Shown: positions 8,258 to 15,018 of the stretch, piece by piece
Layout of the letters: every line of letters starts with the position of its first letter
Position numbering within the stretch: the first letter of the stretch is position 1
Source: CALKYB01 sp964510575
GTDB lineage: Bacteria > Bdellovibrionota_C > UBA2361 > SZUA-149 > CALKYB01
Length of the DNA: 19,500 nt
NCBI GenBank assembly: GCA_964510575.1
Contig: CAZECN010000043.1
Span: 1-19,500, forward strand
Direction of reading: 5' to 3'
Position numbers and translations under genes: made by a program
Notes under the pieces: model-generated
What the model was told of the DNA's origin: nothing
Databases searched by the model: none
Seen by the model: only the letters and a program-made list of their open reading frames with translations

Positions 8258-9352
8258 ATGAAAAGAGTTTTATTTTTAGATCGTGATGGAACGCTCATTG
8301 TTGAGCCCAAAGATGACTTCCAGGTGGATTCCTTGGAAAAACTATCTTTAGTGCCGGGAGTAATTTCAGCCCTAAGGAAAGTTAAGTCATCGACCAATTT
8401 TCAATTAGTGATGGTCACTAATCAAGATGGCCTTGGAACTGATAGTTTTCCTGAGGATACCTTCTGGCCAGCTCATAATAAGATGTTGGAGATATTCAAA
8501 TCTGAGGGCATCGAGTTTGATGATGTTCTTATTGATCGCACTTTTGAGAAAGATGGATCTGACACCAGAAAGCCGGGTACTGGAATGTTTAAGTCTTATC
8601 TGACTGGGGACTATGACCTTGAATCGAGTTGGGTAATTGGTGACAGGCTTAGTGATGTTGAGTTGGCTAAGAACTTGGGCTCTAAAGGCCTTCTTATTGG
8701 TGATGCTGGGACTGAGCTGGGAGGCTTAAAAGCTCTCGCGTGGCCTGAGATTACAGATATAGTTCTTCAAAAGGGGCGAGCCTCTAAAGTTAAGAGAAAG
8801 ACTAAAGAGACTGATATTGAAATATCCCTGCTTTTGGATGGTTCAGGTCGGTCGCAACTTAACACAGGGCTTTCTTTTTTTGATCACATGCTTGAGCAGA
8901 TCGCTAGGCACTCGGGTGTTGATCTCGAGATCTCTGTTGATGGTGATTTGGAAGTGGATGAACATCACACCATAGAAGACACGGCCTTGGCCTTGGGTGA
9001 AGCTTTCAAATTAGCGCTTGGTGAAAAGCGTGGCATTGCTCGCTATGGCTTTTTACTGCCAATGGATGAAGCTTTGGCTCAAGTAGCTTTGGATTTTTCT
9101 GGAAGACCTTGGTTAGTTTGGGAGGCAGAGTTTAAAAGAGAGAAGGTAGGAGACATGCCTACTGAAATGTTTAAACACTTTTTTAAATCATTCTCAGATG
9201 CAGCGCTTTGTAACCTCAACATCAAGGTTGAGGGTGAGAATGAGCATCACATGATCGAATCTATATTCAAAGCTTTTGGCAAGTCTATCGGACAGGCTAT
9301 TGCTCACAATCCTGAAGATGGGAGAATCCCTAGTACTAAGGGCGTGCTCTAG
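8258..9352 (+). CDS. hisB: Bifunctional histidinol-phosphatase / imidazoleglycerol-phosphate dehydratase (HisB)
   Basis: A fusion enzyme for two non-consecutive steps. Residues 1-165 are a HAD-type phosphatase: LDRDGTL with Asp8 (nucleophile) and Asp10, VTNQDGLG (53-60), and VIGDRLSD (126-133). Residues ~180-364 are the dehydratase, with two metal-binding histidine clusters, HHTIED (236-241) and HHMIE (330-334), FFDHM (207-211) and the C-terminal SKGVL. Length is close to the 355 of E. coli HisB. The structural zinc loop of the E. coli phosphatase domain (Cys93, His95, Cys101, Cys103) is replaced here by Asp93, Thr95, Ser101 and Thr103 at aligned positions, while the following RKP is kept. 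The same replacement occurs, as I recall, in Bacteroidetes HisB, so activity is probably retained. AAGGTAGG precedes the ATG; hisH follows after 6 bases. Confidence 0.97.
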   Translation: MKRVLFLDRDGTLIVEPKDDFQVDSLEKLSLVPGVISALRKVKSSTNFQLVMVTNQDGLGTDSFPEDTFWPAHNKMLEIFKSEGIEFDDVLIDRTFEKDGSDTRKPGTGMFKSYLTGDYDLESSWVIGDRLSDVELAKNLGSKGLLIGDAGTELGGLKALAWPEITDIVLQKGRASKVKRKTKETDIEISLLLDGSGRSQLNTGLSFFDHMLEQIARHSGVDLEISVDGDLEVDEHHTIEDTALALGEAFKLALGEKRGIARYGFLLPMDEALAQVALDFSGRPWLVWEAEFKREKVGDMPTEMFKHFFKSFSDAALCNLNIKVEGENEHHMIESIFKAFGKSIGQAIAHNPEDGRIPSTKGVL

Positions 9353-9358
9353 ATCGTC

Positions 9359-9952
9359 ATGGAAACAGTTGTTATCGACTATAACGCTGGAAATACCCAG
9401 TCTGTAATATTTGCTTTGGAGAGACTAGGAGTGTCTGCCAGTCTTTCTCGTTCTAAGGACCAGATTCTCGCTGCAGACCGAGTTATCTTCCCAGGTGTGG
9501 GTAGAGCTGGTGCCGCTATGTCTAGTCTAAGAGAAGCTGATCTAGTTGAGACAATTAAGTCGATTCGAAGTCCTTTTCTAGGGATCTGCCTTGGCTTGCA
9601 ACTAATGTGCGAAGGCTCTGAGGAGGATCAAACTGACGGTTTAGGAATTTTTTCGAGCAAAGTTAAAAAATTCGAAAAGACTGGGGAAATGCGCGTGCCT
9701 CACATGGGCTGGAATTATGTCCAAGGGGAGGGACCTCTTTTTAAGGGAATTCCTGAAAAGAGTAGGTTCTACTTTGTTCATAGCTACTATGCCGAACCCT
9801 CCTCGGAACAGACTGTTGGAAGCAGTCAGTATGGTCCGCAGTTTTCATCGGCCCTGGCTGATAAGAATTACTATGGAGTGCAATTTCACCCAGAAAAGAG
9901 TGGAGATGTGGGAGAGATCGTCTTGAAGAACTTTCTGGAAATTGAACAATGA
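9359..9952 (+). CDS. hisH: Imidazole glycerol phosphate synthase, glutaminase subunit (HisH)
   Basis: A class I glutamine amidotransferase that supplies ammonia to HisF through the HisF barrel. It has 197 residues. The triad is visible: nucleophile Cys77 in FLGICLGLQLM, then His177 and Glu179 in GVQFHPEKSG. VIDYNAGNTQSV at the N-terminus, FPGVGRAG (44-51) and PHMGWNYV (114-121) are HisH signatures. Its stop overlaps the hisA start as ATGA, a standard coupled arrangement. No strong Shine-Dalgarno is seen upstream, so initiation probably depends on ribosomes finishing hisB 6 bases earlier. Its partner hisF lies one gene further on. Confidence 0.97.
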   Translation: METVVIDYNAGNTQSVIFALERLGVSASLSRSKDQILAADRVIFPGVGRAGAAMSSLREADLVETIKSIRSPFLGICLGLQLMCEGSEEDQTDGLGIFSSKVKKFEKTGEMRVPHMGWNYVQGEGPLFKGIPEKSRFYFVHSYYAEPSSEQTVGSSQYGPQFSSALADKNYYGVQFHPEKSGDVGEIVLKNFLEIEQ

Positions 9953-10665
9953 GAATTATACCGGCAATTGATATCATTGATGGCAAGTTAGTTCGTCTTA
10001 CCCAAGGGGACTACAGCCGTTCAAAATCTTACAGCGACAATCCAGTTGAGATAGCCAAAGGTTTTGTTGATTCTGGCATTGAGTATTTGCACCTAGTGGA
10101 TCTTGATGGAGCTAGGGCAGGAGAAGTAGTTAATATCGAAGTGCTAGAGAATATCTGTTCTCAAACTACTCTAAAGGTTGATTTTGGGGGCGGTGTAAAG
10201 ACTAGTGAGCAGCTTAAAAGAGTTCTCGATGCTGGTGCTGTTCAGGTAACGGGAGGTAGCATAGCTGTCAAAAATCCGGATGAGTTTCAGTCTTGGTTAG
10301 ACACCTATGGTAGCGAAAAGATCATCTTAGGTTGTGATGCAAAGGATGGTAAAATTGCTGTGAGTGGCTGGCAGGAATCGAGTGAGATCACTATTGAAGG
10401 TTTAATTAACTCTTTCCAAGGCGTTTCTAATGTTATCTGCACTGATATCTCTCAGGATGGCACGCTAGAGGGTCCAAACTTGGAGCTATACAAACAGTTA
10501 GTTGCCTCCTTTCCGAAATTGAATGTAATCGCAAGTGGAGGAGTTGGCAGTCAGGATGATCTGTTGGCGCTGAAGGAAACTGGCGTTGAAGGTGTAATTC
10601 TCGGAAAGGCAATTTATGAGGGGAAAGTTGATCTAAGTAAACTATCGGAGATAGGACTTTGTTAA
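9949..10665 (+). CDS. hisA: ProFAR isomerase (HisA)
   Basis: Amadori-type isomerase acting on phosphoribosyl-formimino-AICAR-phosphate to open the ribose; a (beta/alpha)8 barrel of 238 residues. The N-terminal RIIPAIDIIDGKLVRLTQGD carries the catalytic Asp8, the second acid is Asp130 in ILGCDAKDGK, and VDFGGGVK (77-84) and IASGGVGS (194-201) are the two phosphate-binding loops. CTDISQDGTLEGPN (164-177) is characteristic. It starts within the hisH stop (ATGA) and its last 7 bases overlap hisF. HisA and HisF are related barrels; HisA is identified by its PAID start against PCLD in HisF. Confidence 0.97.
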   Translation: MRIIPAIDIIDGKLVRLTQGDYSRSKSYSDNPVEIAKGFVDSGIEYLHLVDLDGARAGEVVNIEVLENICSQTTLKVDFGGGVKTSEQLKRVLDAGAVQVTGGSIAVKNPDEFQSWLDTYGSEKIILGCDAKDGKIAVSGWQESSEITIEGLINSFQGVSNVICTDISQDGTLEGPNLELYKQLVASFPKLNVIASGGVGSQDDLLALKETGVEGVILGKAIYEGKVDLSKLSEIGLC

Positions 10666-11414
10666 GCAAAAGAATTATCCCTTGCCTAGATATTAAAGAC
10701 GGTGAAACTGTCAAAGGCGTCAATTTCGTAAACCTTAGAAGTGCAGGGGATCCAATTGAACTTGCTAAAAGATACGTTGAGGAGCGGGCCGATGAACTGG
10801 TCTTTTTGGATATTACAGCCACAGTTGAAGGCCGAAAGACTTTTGCTAAATTGGTTCACAATATTGCCCGTGAAATAAACATCCCTTTTACTGTTGGTGG
10901 AGGGATTTCCAGTGTAGAGGACGTAAGAATTCTTTTAGAAGCTGGGGCGGATAAGGTATCTGTTAACTCCGCAGCTGTTAAAAGGCCTGAGCTAATAAAC
11001 GAACTTTCCAAAGAGTTTGGTTCTCAGTGTATAGTTTGCGCAATTGATACTAACTGTGTCGACGATACTTGGTATGTTTATGTTAATGGAGGTCGAGTAT
11101 CGACGGAAATTGAAACAATCTCTTGGGCGAAAGAAGTTGTTTCTAGGGGGGCTGGAGAAATTCTCTTAACCTCTATGGCTAGTGATGGAACAAAGGCTGG
11201 TTTTTCCCTGGAGATTACACAAAGAGTAAGAGATTCAGTAGAAGTTCCTGTTATTGCTTCTGGTGGAGCAGGAAATGTTGCCCACTTTAGCGAAGTATTT
11301 AGCTCTGGAGCGGCCGATGCAGCTCTAGCAGCAAGTGTATTCCATTTTGGTGAAATTTCGATTCCGGCGTTAAAAGTCGAGTTAGAAGCAGAGGGTATTG
11401 AGGTAAGAAAGTGA
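10659..11414 (+). CDS. hisF: Imidazole glycerol phosphate synthase, cyclase subunit (HisF)
   Basis: Uses ammonia from HisH to make imidazole glycerol phosphate and AICAR, linking the pathway to purine synthesis. The 251-residue barrel has the catalytic Asp11 in KRIIPCLDIKDG and Asp130 in CAIDTN, both at the standard family positions. TVGGGIS (78-84) and IASGGAGN are the phosphate loops. The start is TTG at 10659, inside the end of hisA. It gives the family's usual N-terminus (start residue plus LSKRIIPCLD), and no ATG or GTG fits better. The stop overlaps the GTG of hisIE as GTGA. Dense overlaps on both sides imply strongly coupled translation. Confidence 0.97.
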   Translation: MLSKRIIPCLDIKDGETVKGVNFVNLRSAGDPIELAKRYVEERADELVFLDITATVEGRKTFAKLVHNIAREINIPFTVGGGISSVEDVRILLEAGADKVSVNSAAVKRPELINELSKEFGSQCIVCAIDTNCVDDTWYVYVNGGRVSTEIETISWAKEVVSRGAGEILLTSMASDGTKAGFSLEITQRVRDSVEVPVIASGGAGNVAHFSEVFSSGAADAALAASVFHFGEISIPALKVELEAEGIEVRK

Positions 11415-12028
11415 TAGAAATTAGCAAGATAGATTTTAAAAAATATCCAGATCAACTTGTACCTGCAGTTGTTCAAGATAGCCTGACTTCCAAAGTCTTA
11501 ATGCTTGGCTTTATGAACGAAGAGGCTTTGTCCAAAACACTGGAAACTGGTCAAGTAACTTTTTTTAGTAGAAGTAAGAGCAGGCTTTGGACCAAAGGTG
11601 AGACTTCTGGAAATTTTCTTCGGTTAAAAGAGATGCGTATAGATTGTGATAATGACACTCTTCTTGTCTCGGCACTGCCGCTTGGACCTGTCTGTCACAC
11701 AGGAACCCCTACTTGTTTTGATGGAGAGAATCCTCAGGAAACAGCTGATCTAGCTTTTCTTTCTCAGCTGGAGGAAATTATTAAAGATAGGCAGTCTGCT
11801 AGTCCAGATTCTTCCTATACCGCGAAGCTTTTCAAAAAGGGAACTGCTGCAATAGCTCAAAAAGTTGGAGAAGAGGCTGTAGAGGTTGTCATTGAAGCTC
11901 TTCAGGACGACAAAGATAGTTTAATAGAAGAGTCGGCAGATCTTCTTTTTCACTTCTTTGTTTTGCTAAGAGATCGAGGACAGGATTTTTCCGATGTGGT
12001 TGCCGTGTTAAAAGAAAGAAATAGTTAG
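11411..12028 (+). CDS. hisI: Bifunctional phosphoribosyl-AMP cyclohydrolase / phosphoribosyl-ATP pyrophosphatase (HisIE)
   Basis: A fusion of steps 2 and 3. Residues 1-~110 are the HisI cyclohydrolase, with MLGFMNEEAL (31-40), FFSRSKSRLWTKGETSGN (51-68), the metal-binding stretch MRIDCDNDTLL (75-85) and GPVCHTGTPTCF (92-103). Residues ~118-205 are the HisE pyrophosphatase, all helical, with GTAAIAQKVGEEAVEVVIEA (144-163) and ESADLLFHF (174-182) holding the acidic metal ligands. The GTG start sits in GTGA overlapping hisF. The fused gene typically closes enterobacterial- and Bacteroidetes-type his operons, and does so here. A weak terminator follows within 5 bases of the stop. Confidence 0.97.
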   Translation: MIEISKIDFKKYPDQLVPAVVQDSLTSKVLMLGFMNEEALSKTLETGQVTFFSRSKSRLWTKGETSGNFLRLKEMRIDCDNDTLLVSALPLGPVCHTGTPTCFDGENPQETADLAFLSQLEEIIKDRQSASPDSSYTAKLFKKGTAAIAQKVGEEAVEVVIEALQDDKDSLIEESADLLFHFFVLLRDRGQDFSDVVAVLKERNS

Positions 12029-12032
12029 TAGT

Positions 12033-12052
12033 AAAGCCTATTCTGCTTTTTT
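12033..12052 (+). terminator. Weak Rho-independent terminator after hisIE
   Basis: AAAGC (12033-12037) and GCTTT (12045-12049) form a 5-bp stem with a 7-nt loop, continued by a run of six T. It starts four bases after the hisIE stop. The stem is short, so termination may be partial. Confidence 0.5.
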
Positions 12053-12263
12053 AGTCCTAACCTGAGTAGCACTTATATCTAATATTCTGGGAATTCATTA
12101 CACGAGCCATGGATTCTAGTAAGCTCTCTTTGGAAATTATTTGCGTAACCATGTGTAGCGGGTGTTCCAATTTTCATTGATTGAAAAATTAGGCATCTAA
12201 AATATCTCAAGATATCAAATTGTTATAGCTTAGATAAGCTTTGGTCTAGATATTGCTCTTACT

Positions 12264-12355
12264 GTAGGGTGTGCAGTTACCGACCTGCACGTTTCTCTCC
12301 TCCGAAACCCGTACCCGGCGTCTGTGTATTACCTGGCACAGACGCCACTTTTTTT
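12264..12355 (+). ncRNA. Candidate structured small RNA with anti-Shine-Dalgarno loop
   Basis: Three adjacent helices can be read by eye. GTGCAG/CTGCAC (12271-12276 with 12285-12290) closes the loop TTACCGAC. GTTTC/GAAAC (12291-12295 with 12304-12308) closes the loop TCTCCTCC. GGGT/ACCC (12267-12270 with 12313-12316) may enclose both as a three-way junction. The strong terminator at 12317-12355 follows directly. The loop TCTCCTCC is complementary to Shine-Dalgarno sequences, as in known anti-SD small RNAs such as alpha-r14 and the CcsR RNAs. No good promoter is visible; TTGTTA (12220-12225) and TAGATA (12247-12252) are poor or badly spaced. It could instead be the 3' end of a longer his transcript. 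I do not recognise a named RNA family. Confidence 0.5.
12317..12355 (+). terminator. Strong Rho-independent terminator
   Basis: GGCGTCTGTG (12317-12326) and CACAGACGCC (12337-12346) form a perfect 10-bp stem with a 10-nt loop, followed by AC and seven T. It is too far (about 290 bases) from hisIE to be its primary terminator and most likely ends the candidate small RNA. Confidence 0.85.
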
Positions 12356-12478
12356 CTAAAGGCGAAATTGAGTTCCTCTCTTCGTTGTCCATCGGGAGCT
12401 CATCGCTGCGCTGTGCAGTAGCACAGCTCACTCTTCGCCCCTTGGCCGCCTCGACAGGAACTCAATTTCGCCTTTAGA
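12355..12478. repeat. 23-bp perfect inverted repeat at the left border of the repeat array
   Basis: The left arm, 12355-12377, and right arm, 12456-12478, are exact reverse complements (core AAAGGCGAAATTGAG against CTCAATTTCGCCTTT), with 78 bases between them. Inside lies a small hairpin, CTGTGC-AGTA-GCACAG (12411-12426). The right arm belongs to the repeated unit; the left arm is an inverted copy found only at the border. It directly abuts the T-run of the upstream terminator. Confidence 0.9.
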
Positions 12479-12735
12479 GGATTAGCGCAAAGCCGATGTT
12501 CCTCTCTTCGTTGTCCATCGGGAGCTCATCGCTGCGCTGTGCAGTAGCACAGNNNNNNNNNNNNNNNNNNNNNNNNNNNNNNNNNNNNNNNNNNNNNNNN
12601 NNNNNNNNNNNNNNNNNNNNNNNNNNNNNNNNNNNNNNNNNNNNNNNNNNNNAACTCAATTTCGCCTTTAGAGGATTAGCGCAAAGCCGATGTTCCTCTC
12701 TTCGTTGCCCATCGGGAGCTCGTCTCTGCGCTGTA
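12373..12735. repeat. Tandem array of a 126-bp repeat, interrupted by an assembly gap
   Basis: TTCCTCTCTTCGTTG begins at 12373, 12499 and 12693. The first two copies are identical over 54 bases and lie exactly 126 bases apart. The segment with CTCAATTTCGCC then GGATTAGCGCAAAGCCGATG occurs at 12458-12498 and again at 12653-12692, and in both places runs straight into the next copy. The last copy (12693-12735) is diverged (GTTGCCC for GTTGTCC) and has lost the small internal hairpin. The unit is visibly richer in G+C than its surroundings. Although 126 is a multiple of three, reading frames through the unit hit stops, so it is not coding. I see no transposase or recombinase. Confidence 0.9.
12553..12652. 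other. Assembly gap (100 N)
   Basis: Exactly 100 N, the conventional placeholder for a gap of unknown size, placed inside the repeat array. The repeat phase implies 32 missing bases plus some multiple of 126; 100 does not fit. Confidence 0.95.
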
Positions 12736-12778
12736 GTAGACACTTCAAACATTAATGCCCCTATCAATAAAAATTAGA

Positions 12779-12796
12779 TTGGCAATATTTTGCCAA
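12779..12796. promoter_or_regulatory. Palindrome upstream of the SseB-like gene
   Basis: TTGGCAA-TATT-TTGCCAA is a perfect 7-bp inverted repeat. It is nested inside a second, looser pair, AATTAGA (12772-12778) and TCTAATT (12814-12820). It could be a regulator-binding site for the gene at 12867; no T-run follows it. Confidence 0.35.
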
Positions 12797-12818
12797 AAAT
12801 GCTCATTTTTCTGTCTAA

Positions 12819-12847
12819 TTGCTAGTTCTGAATAAAATCGATAAAAT
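12819..12847 (+). promoter_or_regulatory. Possible promoter of the SseB-like gene
   Basis: TTGCTA (12819-12824) and TAAAAT (12842-12847) are spaced by 17 bases. The start of transcription would fall near 12854, leaving the Shine-Dalgarno GTAGGAG (12854-12860) at the very 5' end, which makes the assignment uncertain. Confidence 0.35.
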
Positions 12848-12866
12848 CCTCTTGTAGGAGAACAGG

Positions 12867-13820
12867 GTGTTATTGATGGATTCCTCTGAATATTTAGAAC
12901 TTTCGTTGGCTGAAATACGCCAAGGCGACATTCGATTTAAGGATGTACTGACGGTTTTTTTTCAAAACTCTCTTCTTTTTATCCCAATTAGACAAAAGAC
13001 AGACTTTGCTGAAAGTTCTAAAATTCTCCCCGCAAGATTTCTAGATGGAGATCGTGAAGTTATTCCGGTCTTTACCTCCCAAGAAAGGCTTGAGAAATGG
13101 AGCACTGATTTTCAGAGTATCTCGGTTTATGGCTCAGACTTAGTGATGATTCTCGACCCGGAGTTGAGCTTGTCTTTAGATCCCACTGAAGAGATGAATA
13201 GTGGATTTCAGTTTTTACCAACTGACATTTCTCGAATGCGGTCTAAACCTGAAATAGATTTGAATTTGGCTGAGAAGGATTTTAGAGAACTTGTCGGTAA
13301 TTCAGGATTGGGGCGCGGCCTTAAAGGTTTAACCACTAGACTTTCCGATATACTAGCGGGCTTCCCGGAAGTAAAAGAAAGCTTTCTTGAAGAGGTTCGA
13401 AGAATTGATCCCAAAGACGGACCCATTTCAGAGGCAATATTGGGGATTCTTTCGCAAGAAATGATAAGCGATCGCCGCTTCAAGTTAATCTCTCAGATAG
13501 CCTCTCTTTCAAAAGATGTTTTTGGTGATTCGGGAGCTATTTTAGTTTATGACGACCTTGCTAAGTCAAAATCTAAATCTTGGGAGCTTTTTAATACCAA
13601 GACACCGTTTTATGTGAACGACAATTCAGACTTACCCCCAGAGATAGTTTTGACGTCAGAGGTCGAACGCTACGATGGACCAGTTTATGTTACGGTTGAG
13701 CCTGACCAACCTTCTCCAAAAGAGTATTTATTCAGTCGAAAAAACACAGTTAAGCTTGGTGCTTCTGTGATTAGTAAGTTGAGGCGTATAAGGCGAGATA
13801 TCATTAACCCAGGTTGGTAG
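12867..13820 (+). CDS. Protein with SseB-like N-terminal domain, C-terminal half unrecognised
   Basis: A 317-residue soluble protein without signal peptide or membrane segment. Residues ~18-125 fit the SseB N-terminal domain: a hydrophobic strand, FFQNSLLFIPI (31-41), then VIPVFTSQERLEKW (65-78), then LVMILDPELSLSL (92-104). SseB-type domains have been linked to serine sensitivity in E. coli and occur in many proteins of unknown role. The rest (about 130-317) is predicted helical to ~215 and then mixed, ending in a basic tail (KLRRIRRDI); I do not recognise it. GTG at 12867 lies 6 bases after TAGGAG and is preferred. ATG at 12876 (15 bases after it) is an alternative that shortens the protein by three residues. 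The gene stands alone: the repeat array is upstream and nagZ converges from the other side. Confidence 0.85.
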   Translation: MLLMDSSEYLELSLAEIRQGDIRFKDVLTVFFQNSLLFIPIRQKTDFAESSKILPARFLDGDREVIPVFTSQERLEKWSTDFQSISVYGSDLVMILDPELSLSLDPTEEMNSGFQFLPTDISRMRSKPEIDLNLAEKDFRELVGNSGLGRGLKGLTTRLSDILAGFPEVKESFLEEVRRIDPKDGPISEAILGILSQEMISDRRFKLISQIASLSKDVFGDSGAILVYDDLAKSKSKSWELFNTKTPFYVNDNSDLPPEIVLTSEVERYDGPVYVTVEPDQPSPKEYLFSRKNTVKLGASVISKLRRIRRDIINPGW

Positions 13821-13844
13821 TTTTTATCTTTAAGCAGAACTACC
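13816..13844. terminator. Inverted repeat between convergent genes, possible weak terminator
   Basis: GGTAGTT (13816-13822) and AACTACC (13838-13844) pair across a 15-nt loop spanning the 3' ends of the SseB-like gene and nagZ. Neither strand has a proper T-run after the stem. Confidence 0.25.
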
Positions 13845-14900
13845 TGATTTTCTCAGAATTTCTGCACAAAGCTCTTGGTTGTTTTTACTACAATCCTCAA
13901 TCGAAACCTTTGTACCTGCTTTTGAATTGAGTTCTAAAAGCCACTGATCTATTCTTTCTTTAGAAAGGTCAAGGTCAGCCGTAATTTTCTGAGGATGTTT
14001 AGAAATTTTATTTGCTGCCTCTAAGGCTTCCAGTACGGGAAGGGAATTCTCTGATTGGGCCATTAGAAGAAAATCTACACCAGCGTTTAAAGCCTTCCGT
14101 ATATTTTCAACTCTTTCTTCTTGTTTCAGAGCCTTCATCTCAAGTGCATCCGAAATGACGGTGCCTTTATAATTCAGTTGTTCTCTAAGAAAGTCAGTAA
14201 TAATCTTTTTAGATAGGGTGGCTGGATTATCAGGATCCAGTTTTGGATAGAGAACGTGGGCTGTCATCAACATCTTTAAGCCAGCCTCAATTAGATCCTT
14301 AAATGGAACCAATTCTCGTTCTGTGAGTTCTTCAATAGACCAGTCTAGGACTGGAAGTTCTAGATGGGAGTCAGTTCGAGTGTCTCCGTGACCTGGAAAA
14401 TGCTTGCCGCATCCCATTACGCCCTCAGCCTCCATTGCCTTTAGAAATTGCTTGGCTGAGGTGCTAACGTCACTAGCAGTTTTGGCGAAAGCTCTGTCAC
14501 CAATTATTGGGTTGCTTTCTTCACTATGAATATCTAGCACAGGGGCAAAATTGAGGTTAATCCCTAGCGAAGCAAGTTCTTGACCCATGCCTCGACCTAC
14601 AGCTTTTGCCTTTTCTCCCCAACAGCAAGCAGCCGGAAACCTAGTTACTGGACTTTTTAAGCGATGAACCTTACCTCCCTCATGGTCTATGCTCACTATA
14701 AACTTATCTCGTCCAGAGGCTTCTTTGGCTGTTCCAATTAGTTCAGAGAGCTTTTTAGGCCAGTCATGGCTATCAGCAAAGTTGTACTTAAATAGGATAA
14801 TTCCGGAAGGCCGTAGCTCAGCAAGTGCACGCTTTTCTTCAGTGCTTAGGCTGCTGGCTGAGAGTCCAACGATAAAATGATGTCCCAGTGGGCTGCTCAA
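13830..14900 (-). CDS. nagZ: Beta-N-acetylhexosaminidase of glycoside hydrolase family 3 (NagZ-type)
   Basis: Removes N-acetylglucosamine from peptidoglycan-derived GlcNAc-anhydroMurNAc fragments during cell-wall recycling. The 356 residues carry VSIDHEGGKVHRL (69-81), the NagZ loop KHFPGHGDTRTDSH (166-179) with the Asp177-His179 catalytic dyad characteristic of the NagZ branch, and the nucleophile Asp251 in VISDALEM. There is no signal peptide, so it acts in the cytosol. The start is TTG at 14898-14900 on the complement, supported by AAAGGAG (14908-14914 complement) seven bases upstream. It diverges from smpB across 118 bases, in which I see only a small TCCAG/CTGGA hairpin (14961-14980) and no clear promoter. 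GH3 hydrolases outside the NagZ group lack the D-x-H dyad, which argues against a beta-glucosidase. Confidence 0.95.
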   Translation of the reverse strand: MSSPLGHHFIVGLSASSLSTEEKRALAELRPSGIILFKYNFADSHDWPKKLSELIGTAKEASGRDKFIVSIDHEGGKVHRLKSPVTRFPAACCWGEKAKAVGRGMGQELASLGINLNFAPVLDIHSEESNPIIGDRAFAKTASDVSTSAKQFLKAMEAEGVMGCGKHFPGHGDTRTDSHLELPVLDWSIEELTERELVPFKDLIEAGLKMLMTAHVLYPKLDPDNPATLSKKIITDFLREQLNYKGTVISDALEMKALKQEERVENIRKALNAGVDFLLMAQSENSLPVLEALEAANKISKHPQKITADLDLSKERIDQWLLELNSKAGTKVSIEDCSKNNQELCAEILRKSGSSA

Positions 14901-15018
14901 TGGTTTTCTCCTTTAACGACATAGACGACCCCCTAGTTTTATTGTTATTGTTTTCAACCGTCCAGCAATTTCAGTCTGGATGAACCTCAAATTAAATCTA
15001 GGAGTTGTTTAAGTAGTC

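Noticed and set aside
8258..8750. HisB phosphatase domain as a degraded, inactive domain because zinc ligands are missing
   Set aside because: Catalytic Asp8/Asp10, VTNQDG and GDR motifs are intact and the zinc-free loop is, as I recall, normal for Bacteroidetes-type HisB.
12355..12735. Integron attC-like array (period of 126 bp, palindromic, similar in size to Vibrio repeats)
   Set aside because: No RYYYAAC/GTTRRRY core sites at the expected ends, no gene cassettes between units and no integrase in the window.
12373..12735. CRISPR array
   Set aside because: The unit is 126 bp and directly tandem, without unique spacers; no cas genes are nearby.
12271..12777. Open frames on both strands through the repeat array and N gap
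   Set aside because: They exist only because the N block has no stops and the unit is GC-rich. Intact copies contain in-frame stops (for example TAG in GCAGTAGCAC or CTTTAGAGG), and there is no ribosome-binding site or conserved protein character.
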